64,000 nt of DNA from QVMM01 sp047030855 (GCA_047030855.1 JBKYIJ010000008.1:124001-188000); one strand, 5' to 3'. Positions 7,822 through 15,736 are shown, counted from the first letter of the stretch. Notes: a model not told the origin generated them from the sequence alone. Numbers and translations are program-made.

Positions 7822-7874
7822 TATCTTTGTATCAGATTAAAATAAAATAGGCACTTTTCCCGAAGTGCCTATTT
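7822..7874 (+). promoter_or_regulatory. -7 promoter box immediately followed by a terminator hairpin
   Basis: TATCTTTG at 7822-7829 is followed, only about 15 bp later, by the perfect 12-bp stem AAATAGGCACTT/AAGTGCCTATTT (7845-7874) and a short T tail. The predicted transcript would be only about 40-50 nt. It is either a leader attenuator of the destroyed gene downstream or a very short RNA. Confidence 0.45.
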
Positions 7875-7927
7875 CTTGTCTTAAAGATGACATTAGAGCC
7901 TTATTTTTAAACTTTACTAAACAATGA

Positions 7928-8185
7928 AGTATTACCTATGAAGAACTTGAAAAATTCGCTACACATCAATTAAAAGCCGAAAATCGGTATACAAAGCCGA
8001 ATATTAAGAATATTGGCTTATGGCTAAAAAGTAACGGATATAAAAAGATTAAGAAACAGATAGATAAACAGAGAAAGATATATTACTACCTACCAGATAC
8101 AGAAAATTCACACGATATATCGCTAAATATGATAAATAATTCAGTTGGAAAAGTTGCTCAAAACTTGCCGCCGAAAGTCGGGTAA
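7928..8185 (+). pseudogene. C-terminal remnant of an element primase/helicase-type protein
   Basis: An 86-codon frame without a start is bounded upstream by TGA. It reads SITYEELEKFATHQLKAENRY...KPNIKNIGLWLKSNGYKKIKK...RKIYYYLPDTE. The block 'YTKPNIKNIGLWLKSNGYKK' looks like the winged C-terminal domain found on VapE/DUF3874-type replication proteins of Bacteroidales mobile elements. Everything upstream is missing. The family call is tentative; the fragment status is clear from the lack of a start codon. Confidence 0.45.
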
Positions 8186-8367
8186 AACTTGCCGATATAT
8201 CATTACCTTTTTATTCACTACCTATCAAAGTAAAAAACATTCCTGCGGAATGATTTTCACACCATGCACCACAGATAACAAAATATGCCTTTAATACGCA
8301 TATAGATTAATATTTTTCTTTTTAAAAAGACAGATTACAAATTATAATCATAACAATATTTATATAA

Positions 8368-8541
8368 ATGTTAATGTATAAAAAGACACAGGAAAAATTT
8401 AATAACAGAGATGAAATAAAGCAGAAATATGGAATAAATAGATATAGAAATATGGTAAAATACAATGAGATTATCTTTTTAAATCAAGAAGTTGCAAACG
8501 ACTATGAGACCATACACAATAATTACAAAAGAGATAATTAA
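8368..8541 (+). CDS. Small basic hypothetical protein
   Basis: 57 codons (MLMYKKTQEKFNNRDEIKQKYG...) overlapping the start of the following gene by 38 bp. Codon composition matches its AT-rich neighbours. It could be a small regulator translated with the next gene, or chance; no family recognised. Confidence 0.35.
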   Translation: MLMYKKTQEKFNNRDEIKQKYGINRYRNMVKYNEIIFLNQEVANDYETIHNNYKRDN

Positions 8542-9388
8542 ATTTAAAGGAAATAGTAAATTGTCAGATATTTATATATATGCTTGTTTATACAATTCGA
8601 TAGACCATAAGACAGGAATATCAAAATATAATCAGGAAACATTAGCTAAAAAATATAATATACCAGAGAGAACATTAAGGAATGCAATATTTCGTTTATC
8701 AAATCAAGATAATATATTAAAAATAGAACAAAAGACATATCATAAGAATAATGATATTATAAAGAAGAATTATTATTACATGAATACAAAGCCTGAAAAT
8801 TATTTCTTCTTATATGATGATTTTTTTGTAATAGATATTGATAGAGAGATTAAAGGGTTTATTTTATTATTAAAAGCGATATGTTATAACAATACAAATA
8901 CATTTTTATCGAAAAAATTGATAAAGGGGAATGTTAATAAGTCAGAATTATCACAGTTAATAGGTATAGCAAGAAAGACACTTGATAAATACTTAAAATT
9001 AGCTATTGAATTAGAGTTAATAGAAATTATTGAAGATAAGATAATCATTATTAATGAATATATTCCTTTACGAGTAAAAGAGAATAGCAGGCAATCAGAA
9101 ATAGTTAGAACAATTCAAGATTTATGTATAAAGTATAAATCAGAAATGCCCTATATAAGCAATAATGATTTAAAGAGAATAGAGTTTTACTATCCATTTT
9201 TAGAAAGCCAGATTGAAGAGATAAAGAAAGATAATTTTACAAAAATACATTCTTTGAGATATGTATTGAATAATAGAATGAAAAGCCTGCCAAATACGAT
9301 TACTATTAAATATATATTTTCGGCATTGAATATACCTTATAAGGTCAATAAAGAGCCAATGAAGTATAATAATATAATTGTTGCATAA
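8504..9388 (+). CDS. Two-winged-HTH protein, possible replication/regulatory protein of the element
   Basis: 294 residues from ATG 8504 (a TTG at 8492 is also in frame). The N-terminal half contains a winged-helix pattern (KYNQETLAKKYNIPERTLRNAIFRLSN then a basic wing). A second HTH-like unit is near residue 150 (NKSELSQLIGIARKTLDKYLKLAIELELIEI). The C-terminal 100 residues are charged and helical. Paired winged helices occur in plasmid initiators and phage replisome-organiser proteins, and its position in the element's interior fits, but no diagnostic motif proves this. It is the only long intact gene of the element and is very AT-rich. Confidence 0.55.
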   Translation: MRPYTIITKEIIKFKGNSKLSDIYIYACLYNSIDHKTGISKYNQETLAKKYNIPERTLRNAIFRLSNQDNILKIEQKTYHKNNDIIKKNYYYMNTKPENYFFLYDDFFVIDIDREIKGFILLLKAICYNNTNTFLSKKLIKGNVNKSELSQLIGIARKTLDKYLKLAIELELIEIIEDKIIIINEYIPLRVKENSRQSEIVRTIQDLCIKYKSEMPYISNNDLKRIEFYYPFLESQIEEIKKDNFTKIHSLRYVLNNRMKSLPNTITIKYIFSALNIPYKVNKEPMKYNNIIVA

Positions 9389-9476
9389 GAATGCGTGAAA
9401 TTAAAAATTCTCTGTAAACAGATAAAAAACAGTTATCCAGATTACACATTATAAAATAAATGATATATGCATAAAT

Positions 9477-9713
9477 ATGAAATTAAATGTAAGTAAAGGA
9501 AATATGTATGCCTTTGTAACTCATACAGGTAATGCAATAAAAGGAAAATGTAAACATGAATGTCCTTATTGTTATATGATTGACTTAGGTGTATTTTACC
9601 CGATTAAATTAGATTACAATGAATTGCAAGGTAATATGGATGAGCCAAAGGCAAAGAAGAAGTACATATTATCATCTATGATATATCGAGAAAACAAGTC
9701 TTTCAATCTGTAA
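9477..9713 (+). pseudogene. Truncated radical SAM protein (DUF5131/phage Gp37-68-like)
   Basis: 78 codons. KLNVSKGNMYAFVTHTGNAIKGKC then CKHECPYCYM gives the CxxxCxxC cluster of the radical SAM superfamily in the context typical of the DUF5131/SPL-like family ('FVTHT-N-IKGKC-H-C-YCYM'). Intact members are 200-300 residues; this one ends after about 60 recognisable residues and runs into sequence that, in another frame, is the end of a T9SS sorting domain. It is a 5' fragment joined to foreign DNA and surely not functional. Confidence 0.6.
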
Positions 9714-9799
9714 TAAGAGAGAACAAGGAGATATATTTAGACAAAGGAATATATATCGTAAAAGTAAAAGACAGTACGCAAAAAGTGATTGTAAAATAA
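9653..9799 (+). pseudogene. Orphan T9SS type A C-terminal sorting domain fragment
   Basis: 48 codons in a frame different from the radical SAM fragment: EVHIIIYDISRKQVFQSVIR ... LDKGIYIVKVKDSTQKVIVK and stop. The hallmarks of the Por secretion tail are present (IYD.S...V, the KGIYIVKV strand, terminal KVIVK). No passenger domain precedes it; the frame merges into the radical SAM fragment. A recombination scar between two unrelated genes. Confidence 0.6.
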
Positions 9800-9813
9800 A
9801 AATATAAAACAGA

Positions 9814-10167
9814 ATGAAACAGATTAAATATGCTTTTACAATATTGCTATTAGTGATATTTACATTTAGCTTTAGTGCTTGTAATGAAGATGTATATGTT
9901 CATCAATTAGATAAAAGAGAAGACGGACGTTATTACAAAGCAGGAGAAGATAAACCATTTTCAGGCATAGCTAAAAGTAAAGCTTCAAATGGAGAATGGG
10001 AATATGATTTGGGAATAGAAATTAGACATACAAGCTATTATTCCACAGGAAATATAAGATTTGAATCAAGATATAGAGAAGGATTGCAATATTATTCTCC
10101 AGACGGAAGCCCGATTTCAAAAGAAGAATATGGGAAAAAATATACACCAATACAAGGCTATGAATAA
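9814..10167 (+). CDS. Small lipoprotein with MORN-like C-terminus
   Basis: 117 residues. The lipoprotein signal is MKQIKYAFTILLLVIFTFSF followed by SAC (cysteine at residue 23) and Asn-Glu-Asp, predicting export and lipidation. The mature part has FSGIAKSK...GEWEYDLGIEI and YYSTGNIRFESRYREG, resembling the G-x-x-x-Y-x-x-G-x-x MORN/YwqK-type turns. It starts 14 bp after the sorting-domain relic and ends before a good terminator. It could be cargo of the element; function unknown. Confidence 0.7.
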   Translation: MKQIKYAFTILLLVIFTFSFSACNEDVYVHQLDKREDGRYYKAGEDKPFSGIAKSKASNGEWEYDLGIEIRHTSYYSTGNIRFESRYREGLQYYSPDGSPISKEEYGKKYTPIQGYE

Positions 10168-10185
10168 ATAGAAATTAATCAATAT

Positions 10186-10213
10186 ACAGCGAGCCGAAAA
10201 GTTCGCTGTTTTT
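10186..10213 (+). terminator. Intrinsic terminator after the MORN-like lipoprotein
   Basis: ACAGCGA ... TCGCTGT stem with a 10-base loop and TTTTTC tail, 18 bp after the stop codon. Confidence 0.65.
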
Positions 10214-10594
10214 CATTAACCAAAAGTGGCAATTTAATAACGTTCGTTTATAAGATGCTACTTTTTTTATTTAGAAAATGACAATGGATTTACGACACGC
10301 CGAAACTGTATGTTTGATATAACGGCTGTAAAGAGGTTGTTTGCGAGATACAATACCACATGAAAGAAAAAAGCAGGAAAAGACCTTATATCATAGAAAT
10401 ATTCGTTTCGCTTATAACGAATCAAGTCTTTTCTTGCTATATATTTGCATTATGCTATTATTTTCAGGTGGGAAAATTTCCAATTTTCGGAATTTTCGTA
10501 TCTATTTTCAGGTCGATAAGAATGCAAATTCGTGTTCAAAATTGTGTTCAATAAAAAAGCAACCACTTGATTTAAAAATGATTGCTTGTATTAT
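10214..10594. other. Element end region: promoter box, GTGTTCA pair, tRNA-type terminator; no convincing gene
   Basis: Two overlapping plus frames (about 64 and 91 codons) read as low-complexity Phe/Ile-rich sequence and are not convincing genes. A TATATTTG box lies at 10440-10447, and GTGTTCA repeats at 10532-10538 and 10544-10550 have the same 12-bp period as those in front of the integrase at 5930. An AAGCAA...TTGCTT hairpin (10555-10586) then precedes the tRNA-like fragment. This arrangement mirrors the start of the integrase region and may be the remains of a second integrase control region or of attP arms. Confidence 0.45.
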
Positions 10595-10640
10595 TCGTCG
10601 GGATTACAGGATTTGAACCCGCGACCCCCTGCGTGACAGA
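10595..10640 (-). other. tRNA-Asp 3'-half fragment (attR-like)
   Basis: Read on the minus strand, 10640-10598 gives CTGTCAC GCAGG GGGTC, then T arm GCGGG TTTGAAT CCTGT, acceptor AATCCCG and discriminator A. This is the anticodon loop (anticodon GTC, Asp) to the 3' end of a tRNA. The 5' half is missing: the bases before the anticodon loop do not pair with GCAGG. A break at the anticodon loop is a normal crossover point for tyrosine integrases. The first 23 bases (10595-10617) match the att-like sequence at 5771-5793. Confidence 0.65.
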
Positions 10641-10719
10641 CATAATACAAAAAAACCATATTTGACTAATACACAATTCATTATAAATACTAAAAATGTT
10701 ATTTCAATTAATTTGCAAT

Positions 10720-11280
10720 CTATATAGGGCGATCAACTATTTTTATAACATTATACAGTTCGCAAATATCATCAAGGTTTAATTTGAAATCTTCAGGATA
10801 TAAGGGGCTTAAAGAATGACAGATTATGACACATTTTTCGATGTCATGATCTATTATTTGTTTTACCATTATTCCGTCTTTGTGAATGATGACAAAATAC
10901 TTCCATTTGTTAATGTGCAGTTTATATTTCCATAAGTCTTTTTTTATTTCACGCCCCAAAATAACGTCTTTATCTTTTATTGATTCAATAGTTCCGTTAT
11001 CCATACTGTCACCATCAATCTCAAAGCATCTATATTCACCATGAAAGGTTTTATCTGTAATGACGGGCATAGTGGGTAATTCCTTTATGTATTCAGGATC
11101 ACCATATCCTGCTAAATACCCTGCTCTTGCCCTAATCGGTATTAGGGATACTAAGGTGAAATTTATGTCAATCGGTCTTGCTTCGCTTATGTACTTATTT
11201 TTCGTTTTATATTTTTCACCAACACCGTCAACCAACCATTCTTTATTTAGATCAAATGACAATAAAAAGAAAAATCCCAT
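10720..11280 (-). pseudogene. N-terminally truncated S24/LexA-type phage repressor
   Basis: 186 residues. It opens with LNKEWLVDGVGEKYK, the segment that normally follows the XRE helix-turn-helix domain ('LNxxWLLTGEG'). It continues with the S24 peptidase fold: RARAGYLAGYGD, the serine motif EIDGDSM and the lysine strand MVKQI. The first 60-70 residues that would bind DNA are missing, replaced by MGFFFLLSF. Without the HTH it cannot act as a normal repressor. It lies next to the tRNA-Asp fragment, outside the 5771-10617 segment, and probably belongs to another integrated element. Confidence 0.7.
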
Positions 11281-11446
11281 TAATCTATTGATTAACAGGA
11301 TTCTTGTCTCTTAATTGAAGTTTCTGTCTTTAGTTGACTTCCACCAATTTTGTGTCTTGGTGGGCGTTGACGGATTTTGAGTGTCCTATCTAACCCATAT
11401 GCTGTTAGTGCATTAGCAAGATTTCGTTTTTCTTTTTCACTCGGTT

Positions 11447-11510
11447 TTCACTTTGTTTGAAAAGTGAATTTTAGAGGACTTTTCCTCCCTAAGCGATAGT
11501 GTAAAGATAG
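11447..11510 (-). promoter_or_regulatory. Operator-like palindromes beside a minus-strand promoter box
   Basis: TTCACTTT-N7-AAAGTGAA (11447-11469) and GAGGACTTTTCCTC (11475-11488) lie just downstream of a minus-strand TATCTTTA box (11503-11510). The arrangement suits autoregulation of the (now truncated) S24 repressor. No gene is evident in 11281-11527. Confidence 0.35.
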
Positions 11511-11527
11511 TACTTTTGTTCTTATTT

Positions 11528-12414
11528 CTAATAATCAATTTTGAAATAGTTAAGTATATCTTTATACTTGTCTTGGGCTGTCAGGCAGGTATCAATTAAT
11601 AACCATGAGCTTTTTCCCATTCCTGCAATCCACGATAATAAAACCATTTCAAATCTTCATCAATAATAAAAGGTATCAGATTATTAGCCAAACATTCCTT
11701 AAACATAATGAGGTGACCGACACGCCCGTTGCCGTCCTGAAACGGGTGTATACATTCAAATTTGTAATGAAACTCAATTATATCCTCAATCGTTTTAACC
11801 TTTATGAAATGATAACTATTGAGTAATTCTTTCATTGTATTTTGGACTTCATCAGGCGGGCACGTTTCCATTCCTCCGACTTCGTTAGGTAGTTTCTTAT
11901 AATCGCCTACTCTGAACCAATCTTTTCGGCTATCCGATGTACTTGATTTAAGTATATAGTGTAACTCTTTTATAAACGATTCGGTAAGTTTTGACTTTGC
12001 TTTTTCAATAATCAGGTCGATACAACGGAAGTGGTTGGATGTTTCAATTATATCATCCACATTAATAGTTTCGTTGGTTACTCCTATTGTGTTTGTTTCA
12101 AATATATAACGAGTCTGCTCCTCCGTAAGTTTACTTCCTTCGATACGATTGGAATTGTAGGTTAAGTCAATTTGAGTACGATGATAGACGCCTCCTTTCA
12201 GCTTCATATCCTTTTGCTCTTTAAGGATATTGAGCAAAGGATTATCGCTGAATCGGCTACTACTCTTTTGTGGTAAAAGGGCATCTTCGGGTATATTCCA
12301 TGTTTTACCTGTTAAGAAAGCACCTTTTATTCTTCCCGTCGCACAATAGTTGCGAATGGTTCTTTCAGGTACTCCCCATTTCTCGGCAAACTGACTGACT
12401 GATAAATATTGCAT
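11528..12414 (-). pseudogene. Fic family protein with N-terminal HTH, C-terminal frameshift
   Basis: 272 residues are read to a stop at 11596. Residues 1-40 form a MerR/HTH_17-like helix-turn-helix (LSVSQFAEKWGVPERTIRNY). The class II inhibitory helix motif SNRIEG lies near residue 90. The Fic motif HPFQDGNGRVGHL is near residue 223; the last arginine of HPFx(D/E)GNGRxxR is His here. After ...EKAHGY the frame stops, but one extra T would continue LIDTCLTAQDKYKDILNYFK to a stop at 11528, a usual Fic C-terminus. Fic enzymes AMPylate proteins; this subgroup often acts as HTH-regulated toxins. Whether the 23-residue loss inactivates it is unknown. Confidence 0.75.
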
Positions 12415-12432
12415 AAATCTAATATATTGCTG

Positions 12433-12487
12433 TTATCGGCAAGTTTTGTTTAAAATTAGCCTTAAATATAGTTATTTTTGCCGATAA
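12433..12487. promoter_or_regulatory. Inverted repeat TTATCGGCAA/TTGCCGATAA upstream of the Fic gene
   Basis: A perfect 10-bp inverted repeat at 12433-12442 and 12478-12487, 35 bp apart, brackets a minus-strand TATATTTA box. This is a likely operator for the HTH-bearing Fic protein. The rest of 12415-12792 holds a stray TACCTTTG box (12568-12575), a GATATTC/GAATATC repeat and an AT dinucleotide run, but no gene. Confidence 0.5.
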
Positions 12488-12756
12488 AGGCAGATTTTTT
12501 ATAATAAATATTTAATATTACTATCTATAAAACATCTACATTATAAACATTTTTGTTTATCTGCCATTACCTTTGTAGATAAAGTATCTTTCGCTTTTGC
12601 GTCTTCTTTTTCTTAGATAGAATTGGGTTTTTCTCTTTGTTATTGGGGATATTCGGTGTAAATATAAAATGAATATCTCCTAATTCATATATATATATAT
12701 TGGCAAGGAACTCAACTTGCTGCCATATTGGAATATTGATACTCGTGTAAAAATAT

Positions 12757-12764
12757 TATATTTG
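12757..12764 (+). promoter_or_regulatory. -7 promoter box of the DUF2971 gene
   Basis: TATATTTG lies 28 bp before the ATG at 12793. Confidence 0.6.
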
Positions 12765-12792
12765 CATTAATACGTGAAACTAACTTCATATT

Positions 12793-13428
12793 ATGATTGG
12801 ATATAAATATAGAGCAAATCTATATTCAGAAAAGGATGGATTTCGGGATACAAATTCATTACTTAATGATGAGTTATACGCATCTCCCTTACAATATTTA
12901 AATGATCCTTTTGAAGCTACTTATATAGATGGTATTAGAGATGTGTTGAAACAGCTTGAAATATATTTTGGAGCACATACTGCTGATGTTCAAAAACACT
13001 GGAATGAGATTGTTAAATTTCGCGAAAAAATTGGAGTTTATTCTTTGGCTTTATCAGATAAAAATTATCCAGATAATGAATTATTGTGGGCGCATTATGC
13101 GAACTCTCATAAAGGATTTTGCATAGAATACGATGCCAATAAATTAGAAGATAGTGAAGTCTATGAATTCAATGTAAACAAGATGTTAATTGAATATCAA
13201 AATTCACCTCCTGCCATTGGTATTGAGGATATTGTAGGAAGAAATAAAAAATTATTTTTGAAGAAGTTGTTTGGAACAAAATCCAATATTTGGAACTATG
13301 AAAAAGAAGTAAGGTTATTATATGATTCTTATGGAGTTAGAAAATATAATCCGTTTTCTCTTAAGTCTGTTTATTTTGGACTAAATATGGATGAAGAGCA
13401 GCAAAAAACAATAATATACGCCGGTTGA
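12793..13428 (+). CDS. DUF2971 family protein, probably C-terminally truncated
   Basis: 211 residues. Family hallmarks: YRANLYSEKDGF...LNDELYASPLQYLNDPFE at the start, the central LLWAHYANSHKGFCIEYD, and WNYEKEVRLLYD followed by VYFGLNM. DUF2971 proteins occur widely in mobile and defence-associated loci; their activity is not established. Members usually run 240-300 residues. This one stops right after FGLNMDEEQQKTIIYAG and abuts a new frame with no gap, so the last 40 or so residues were probably replaced at a junction near 13410. Confidence 0.75.
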   Translation: MIGYKYRANLYSEKDGFRDTNSLLNDELYASPLQYLNDPFEATYIDGIRDVLKQLEIYFGAHTADVQKHWNEIVKFREKIGVYSLALSDKNYPDNELLWAHYANSHKGFCIEYDANKLEDSEVYEFNVNKMLIEYQNSPPAIGIEDIVGRNKKLFLKKLFGTKSNIWNYEKEVRLLYDSYGVRKYNPFSLKSVYFGLNMDEEQQKTIIYAG

Positions 13429-13435
13429 AACGGGT

Positions 13436-13861
13436 TTGGAAAAGAAAAAAAATCTTTTTGAACTTTCTAACCTTGGATTAGAAAAAATAGAGGATAAATA
13501 CTATGTAGAAAAAGTAATAAAAAAGACAGATGGAAAAACCCTAAAAGTGAAAAGCCTTAATTTTGGCGAACAGGATACTCCTCTCTATTTGAAAAGTTAC
13601 CTTGCAATACTGCCCGGTTCGGTTGGGAACGAACCGATTGTATTCGAGCAAGATTTTTACATTGGTAATATTATAAAGTCAGGAAACCTAAAGCCTGATA
13701 AACATACGGGTTATGCGAATAAAAGCGGCGACTGCTTCCTTTTCCGTATCGAACATGGGAAAAATACTTGGACTACAGTCAGCTTCTTAGGCGGAATTTT
13801 ATTGGCAACAGGCGAGTTGATTCTCGATATTGCAGCTCCTTCCGAAGAATATGAGGAATAA
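13436..13861 (+). CDS. Unrecognised protein, possibly a gene remnant
   Basis: 141 codons in frame from a TTG at 13436 (the open frame reaches back only to 13415), with no ATG near the beginning. The sequence, LEKIEDKYYVEKVIKKTDGK ... FLFRIEHGKNTWTTVSFLGG, is mixed alpha/beta with no known motif. Because it begins exactly where the DUF2971 protein breaks off, it may be the tail of a larger gene fused by deletion. Base composition returns to that of the core chromosome from about here. Confidence 0.45.
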   Translation: MEKKKNLFELSNLGLEKIEDKYYVEKVIKKTDGKTLKVKSLNFGEQDTPLYLKSYLAILPGSVGNEPIVFEQDFYIGNIIKSGNLKPDKHTGYANKSGDCFLFRIEHGKNTWTTVSFLGGILLATGELILDIAAPSEEYEE

Positions 13862-13898
13862 AAACAAGTAAAACACTTCATTTTTTTATAAAAAAATA

Positions 13899-13906
13899 TA
13901 TCTTTG
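13899..13906 (+). promoter_or_regulatory. -7 promoter box (TATCTTTG)
   Basis: TATCTTTG lies 27 bp before the proposed ATG at 13934, which supports that upstream start and therefore the A8 frameshift interpretation. Confidence 0.55.
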
Positions 13907-13933
13907 TTAAGATTTAATATAAAATATGAAATT

Positions 13934-14345
13934 ATGAAAAAAAAGAACCTTAACACATGTTTCCATACTTAGTATGGTGCTTTTTATTTCACTCTTATTC
14001 GTTCAGTGTAATTCTAAGGATAAAGCTACAGATAAGATGCTTGCCGAAACCGTAAAAATGATGAATGAACGATGCCCGATGAACGTTGATGCTTTGACAA
14101 GGCTGGATAGCTGCGCTTCGGAAAAAGGCAAAAAAATAAAATATTACTATACAATCTTGAATGACTCCTTGTTCGATGTTGAGCAGTTTAAAGAAATAGG
14201 CGTTCCTAATATTAAGGAAACTCTTAAGACAAATCCGCAGATGGAAATTTTCCGTCAGAATGATGTTTCAATAACATATCAATATTCGTCGCTTAACGGA
14301 AAAGTTCTTTATTCATTGGAGCTTGCTCCGTCAGATTATAAATAA
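13934..14345 (+). pseudogene. Small lipoprotein with A8 frameshift in the signal peptide
   Basis: From ATG 13934 the frame stops within 13 codons because of A8 (13937-13944). With A7 it reads MKKRTLTHVSILSMVLFISL then LFVQCNSKDK, a textbook lipoprotein signal, and joins the frame that runs to 14345 (about 136 residues). The mature part, TDKMLAETVKMMNERCPMNV...LDSC, resembles small Bacteroidales lipoproteins with a conserved 'CP..vD..T.Ld' segment. An internal ATG (13974) could make only a signal-truncated form. Listed as pseudogene for the break; it is intact if the run is A7. Confidence 0.6.
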
Positions 14346-14368
14346 GACTTTATATAAAATACAAAAGA

Positions 14369-14400
14369 AAAAGCGACAATATTAAATTGTCGCTTTTTTT
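14369..14400. terminator. Bidirectional terminator between convergent genes
   Basis: AAAAGCGACAAT ... ATTGTCGCTTTT with T-rich flanks on both sides; it serves the lipoprotein gene (plus) and rarA (minus). Confidence 0.85.
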
Positions 14401-15667
14401 AATATCTGTCCTTCCAGAGTTTACGCAGATGCTCTACGATGCGGTTTTCCGAGGAGTTTTGCTGCGGTTCCCAGAATCGTTGATTTAATATCTCTTTTGG
14501 CATATATTCCTGATTTACGAAATTGTTTTCGAAGTCATGAGCATATTTATAATCTTTTCCGTAATCCAGTTCTTTCATCAGTTTCGTAGGAGCATTGCGC
14601 AAATGCAGAGGAACAGGCAGATTGCCTGTCTGCTCGACAATCCCTAACGCCTTGTCGATCGACAGGTAAGCCGAATTGCTTTTAGGCGACGTAGCCAGAT
14701 AAACGGTAGCTTCTGCTAACAATATTCTGCCTTCGGGCCAGCCGATTTTTTGGAGGGCGTCAAAACATGCGTTTGCCAGCAGTAATGCATTCGGGTTGGC
14801 AAGACCGATGTCTTCAGCGGCTGAAATCACGAGCCTGCGCGCGATAAATTTAGGATCCTCGCCTCCCGCAACCATTCGTGCCAGCCAGTATATGGCAGCG
14901 TCAGGATCGCTCCCTCTGATAGATTTGATAAATGCGGAAATAATATCATAGTGCATTTCTCCGCCTTTGTCGTATGCGGCAGGGTTTTCCTGCAGACGCT
15001 CGGTTACTATTTGATCGGTGATGATAATTTTATCGTTGACATCGGCTGATACTACCAAGTCGATAATGTTTAACAGCTTGCGGGCATCTCCTCCAGAGAA
15101 CCGTATCAAAGCATTCGTTTCCTGCAGTTCTATGTCTTTTTCCTTGAGGATATGGTCTTCCCTTAAGGCTCTGTGCATAAGTTCTGTCAAGTCCTCCTTA
15201 TCTAAAGACTTTAATACATATACCTGACAGCGGGAGAGTAAGGGACGTATTACTTCGAATGAAGGATTTTCCGTAGTTGCACCTATCAGTGTAATAACTC
15301 CTGTTTCCACAGCTCCGAGCAGAGAGTCCTGCTGTGATTTGCTGAAACGGTGAATTTCGTCAATAAACAGAATGGGCGTGCGTGAGTCAAAAAAGTTGTT
15401 CTTTTTTGCTGCCTCGATCACTTCACGTACGTCTTTTACTCCCGAGTTTATTGCACTTAGGGTATAGAAAGGAGTTTCCAGCGTGTTTGCTATGATTTGA
15501 GCCAACGTAGTTTTTCCTACACCCGGAGGTCCCCACAACAAAAACGAAGGAATACGCCCCGATTCGATCATTTTTCGCAGGACGGCACCTTCTCCTACGA
15601 GATGTTTCTGCCCGATATATTCGTCCAGCGTATGGGGACGCATTCTTTCTGCTAAAGGTTGGCTCAT
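14399..15667 (-). CDS. rarA: Replication-associated recombination protein A (AAA+ ATPase)
   Basis: 422 residues, normal for RarA/MgsA, the clamp-loader-like ATPase acting at stalled forks. Walker A GPPGVGKTTLA is near residue 46, Walker B LFIDEIHRFSKSQQD near 98, sensor 1 LIGATTENPSFEV near 127 and the arginine-finger region LLSRCQVY near 144. The C-terminal tetramerisation domain includes AARRLV-like FIARRLVISAAEDIGLANP. The start MSQPLAERMRPHTLDEYIGQ is canonical. A minus-strand TAAATTTG box lies at 15687-15694. Confidence 0.95.
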   Translation of the reverse strand: MSQPLAERMRPHTLDEYIGQKHLVGEGAVLRKMIESGRIPSFLLWGPPGVGKTTLAQIIANTLETPFYTLSAINSGVKDVREVIEAAKKNNFFDSRTPILFIDEIHRFSKSQQDSLLGAVETGVITLIGATTENPSFEVIRPLLSRCQVYVLKSLDKEDLTELMHRALREDHILKEKDIELQETNALIRFSGGDARKLLNIIDLVVSADVNDKIIITDQIVTERLQENPAAYDKGGEMHYDIISAFIKSIRGSDPDAAIYWLARMVAGGEDPKFIARRLVISAAEDIGLANPNALLLANACFDALQKIGWPEGRILLAEATVYLATSPKSNSAYLSIDKALGIVEQTGNLPVPLHLRNAPTKLMKELDYGKDYKYAHDFENNFVNQEYMPKEILNQRFWEPQQNSSENRIVEHLRKLWKDRY

Positions 15668-15736
15668 TACTTCACTGTATATCTAACAAATTTACGAAAT
15701 GGTATTTGTCAATGCAAACAAAAGAGCAGGATGTTT

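Noticed and set aside
10341..10616. Overlapping plus frames of 64 and 91 codons
   Set aside because: Low-complexity Phe/Ile composition, no start context, and overlap with element-end repeats and a tRNA terminator hairpin.
12680..12700. AT dinucleotide run
   Set aside because: A short microsatellite in an AT-rich spacer; no functional context.
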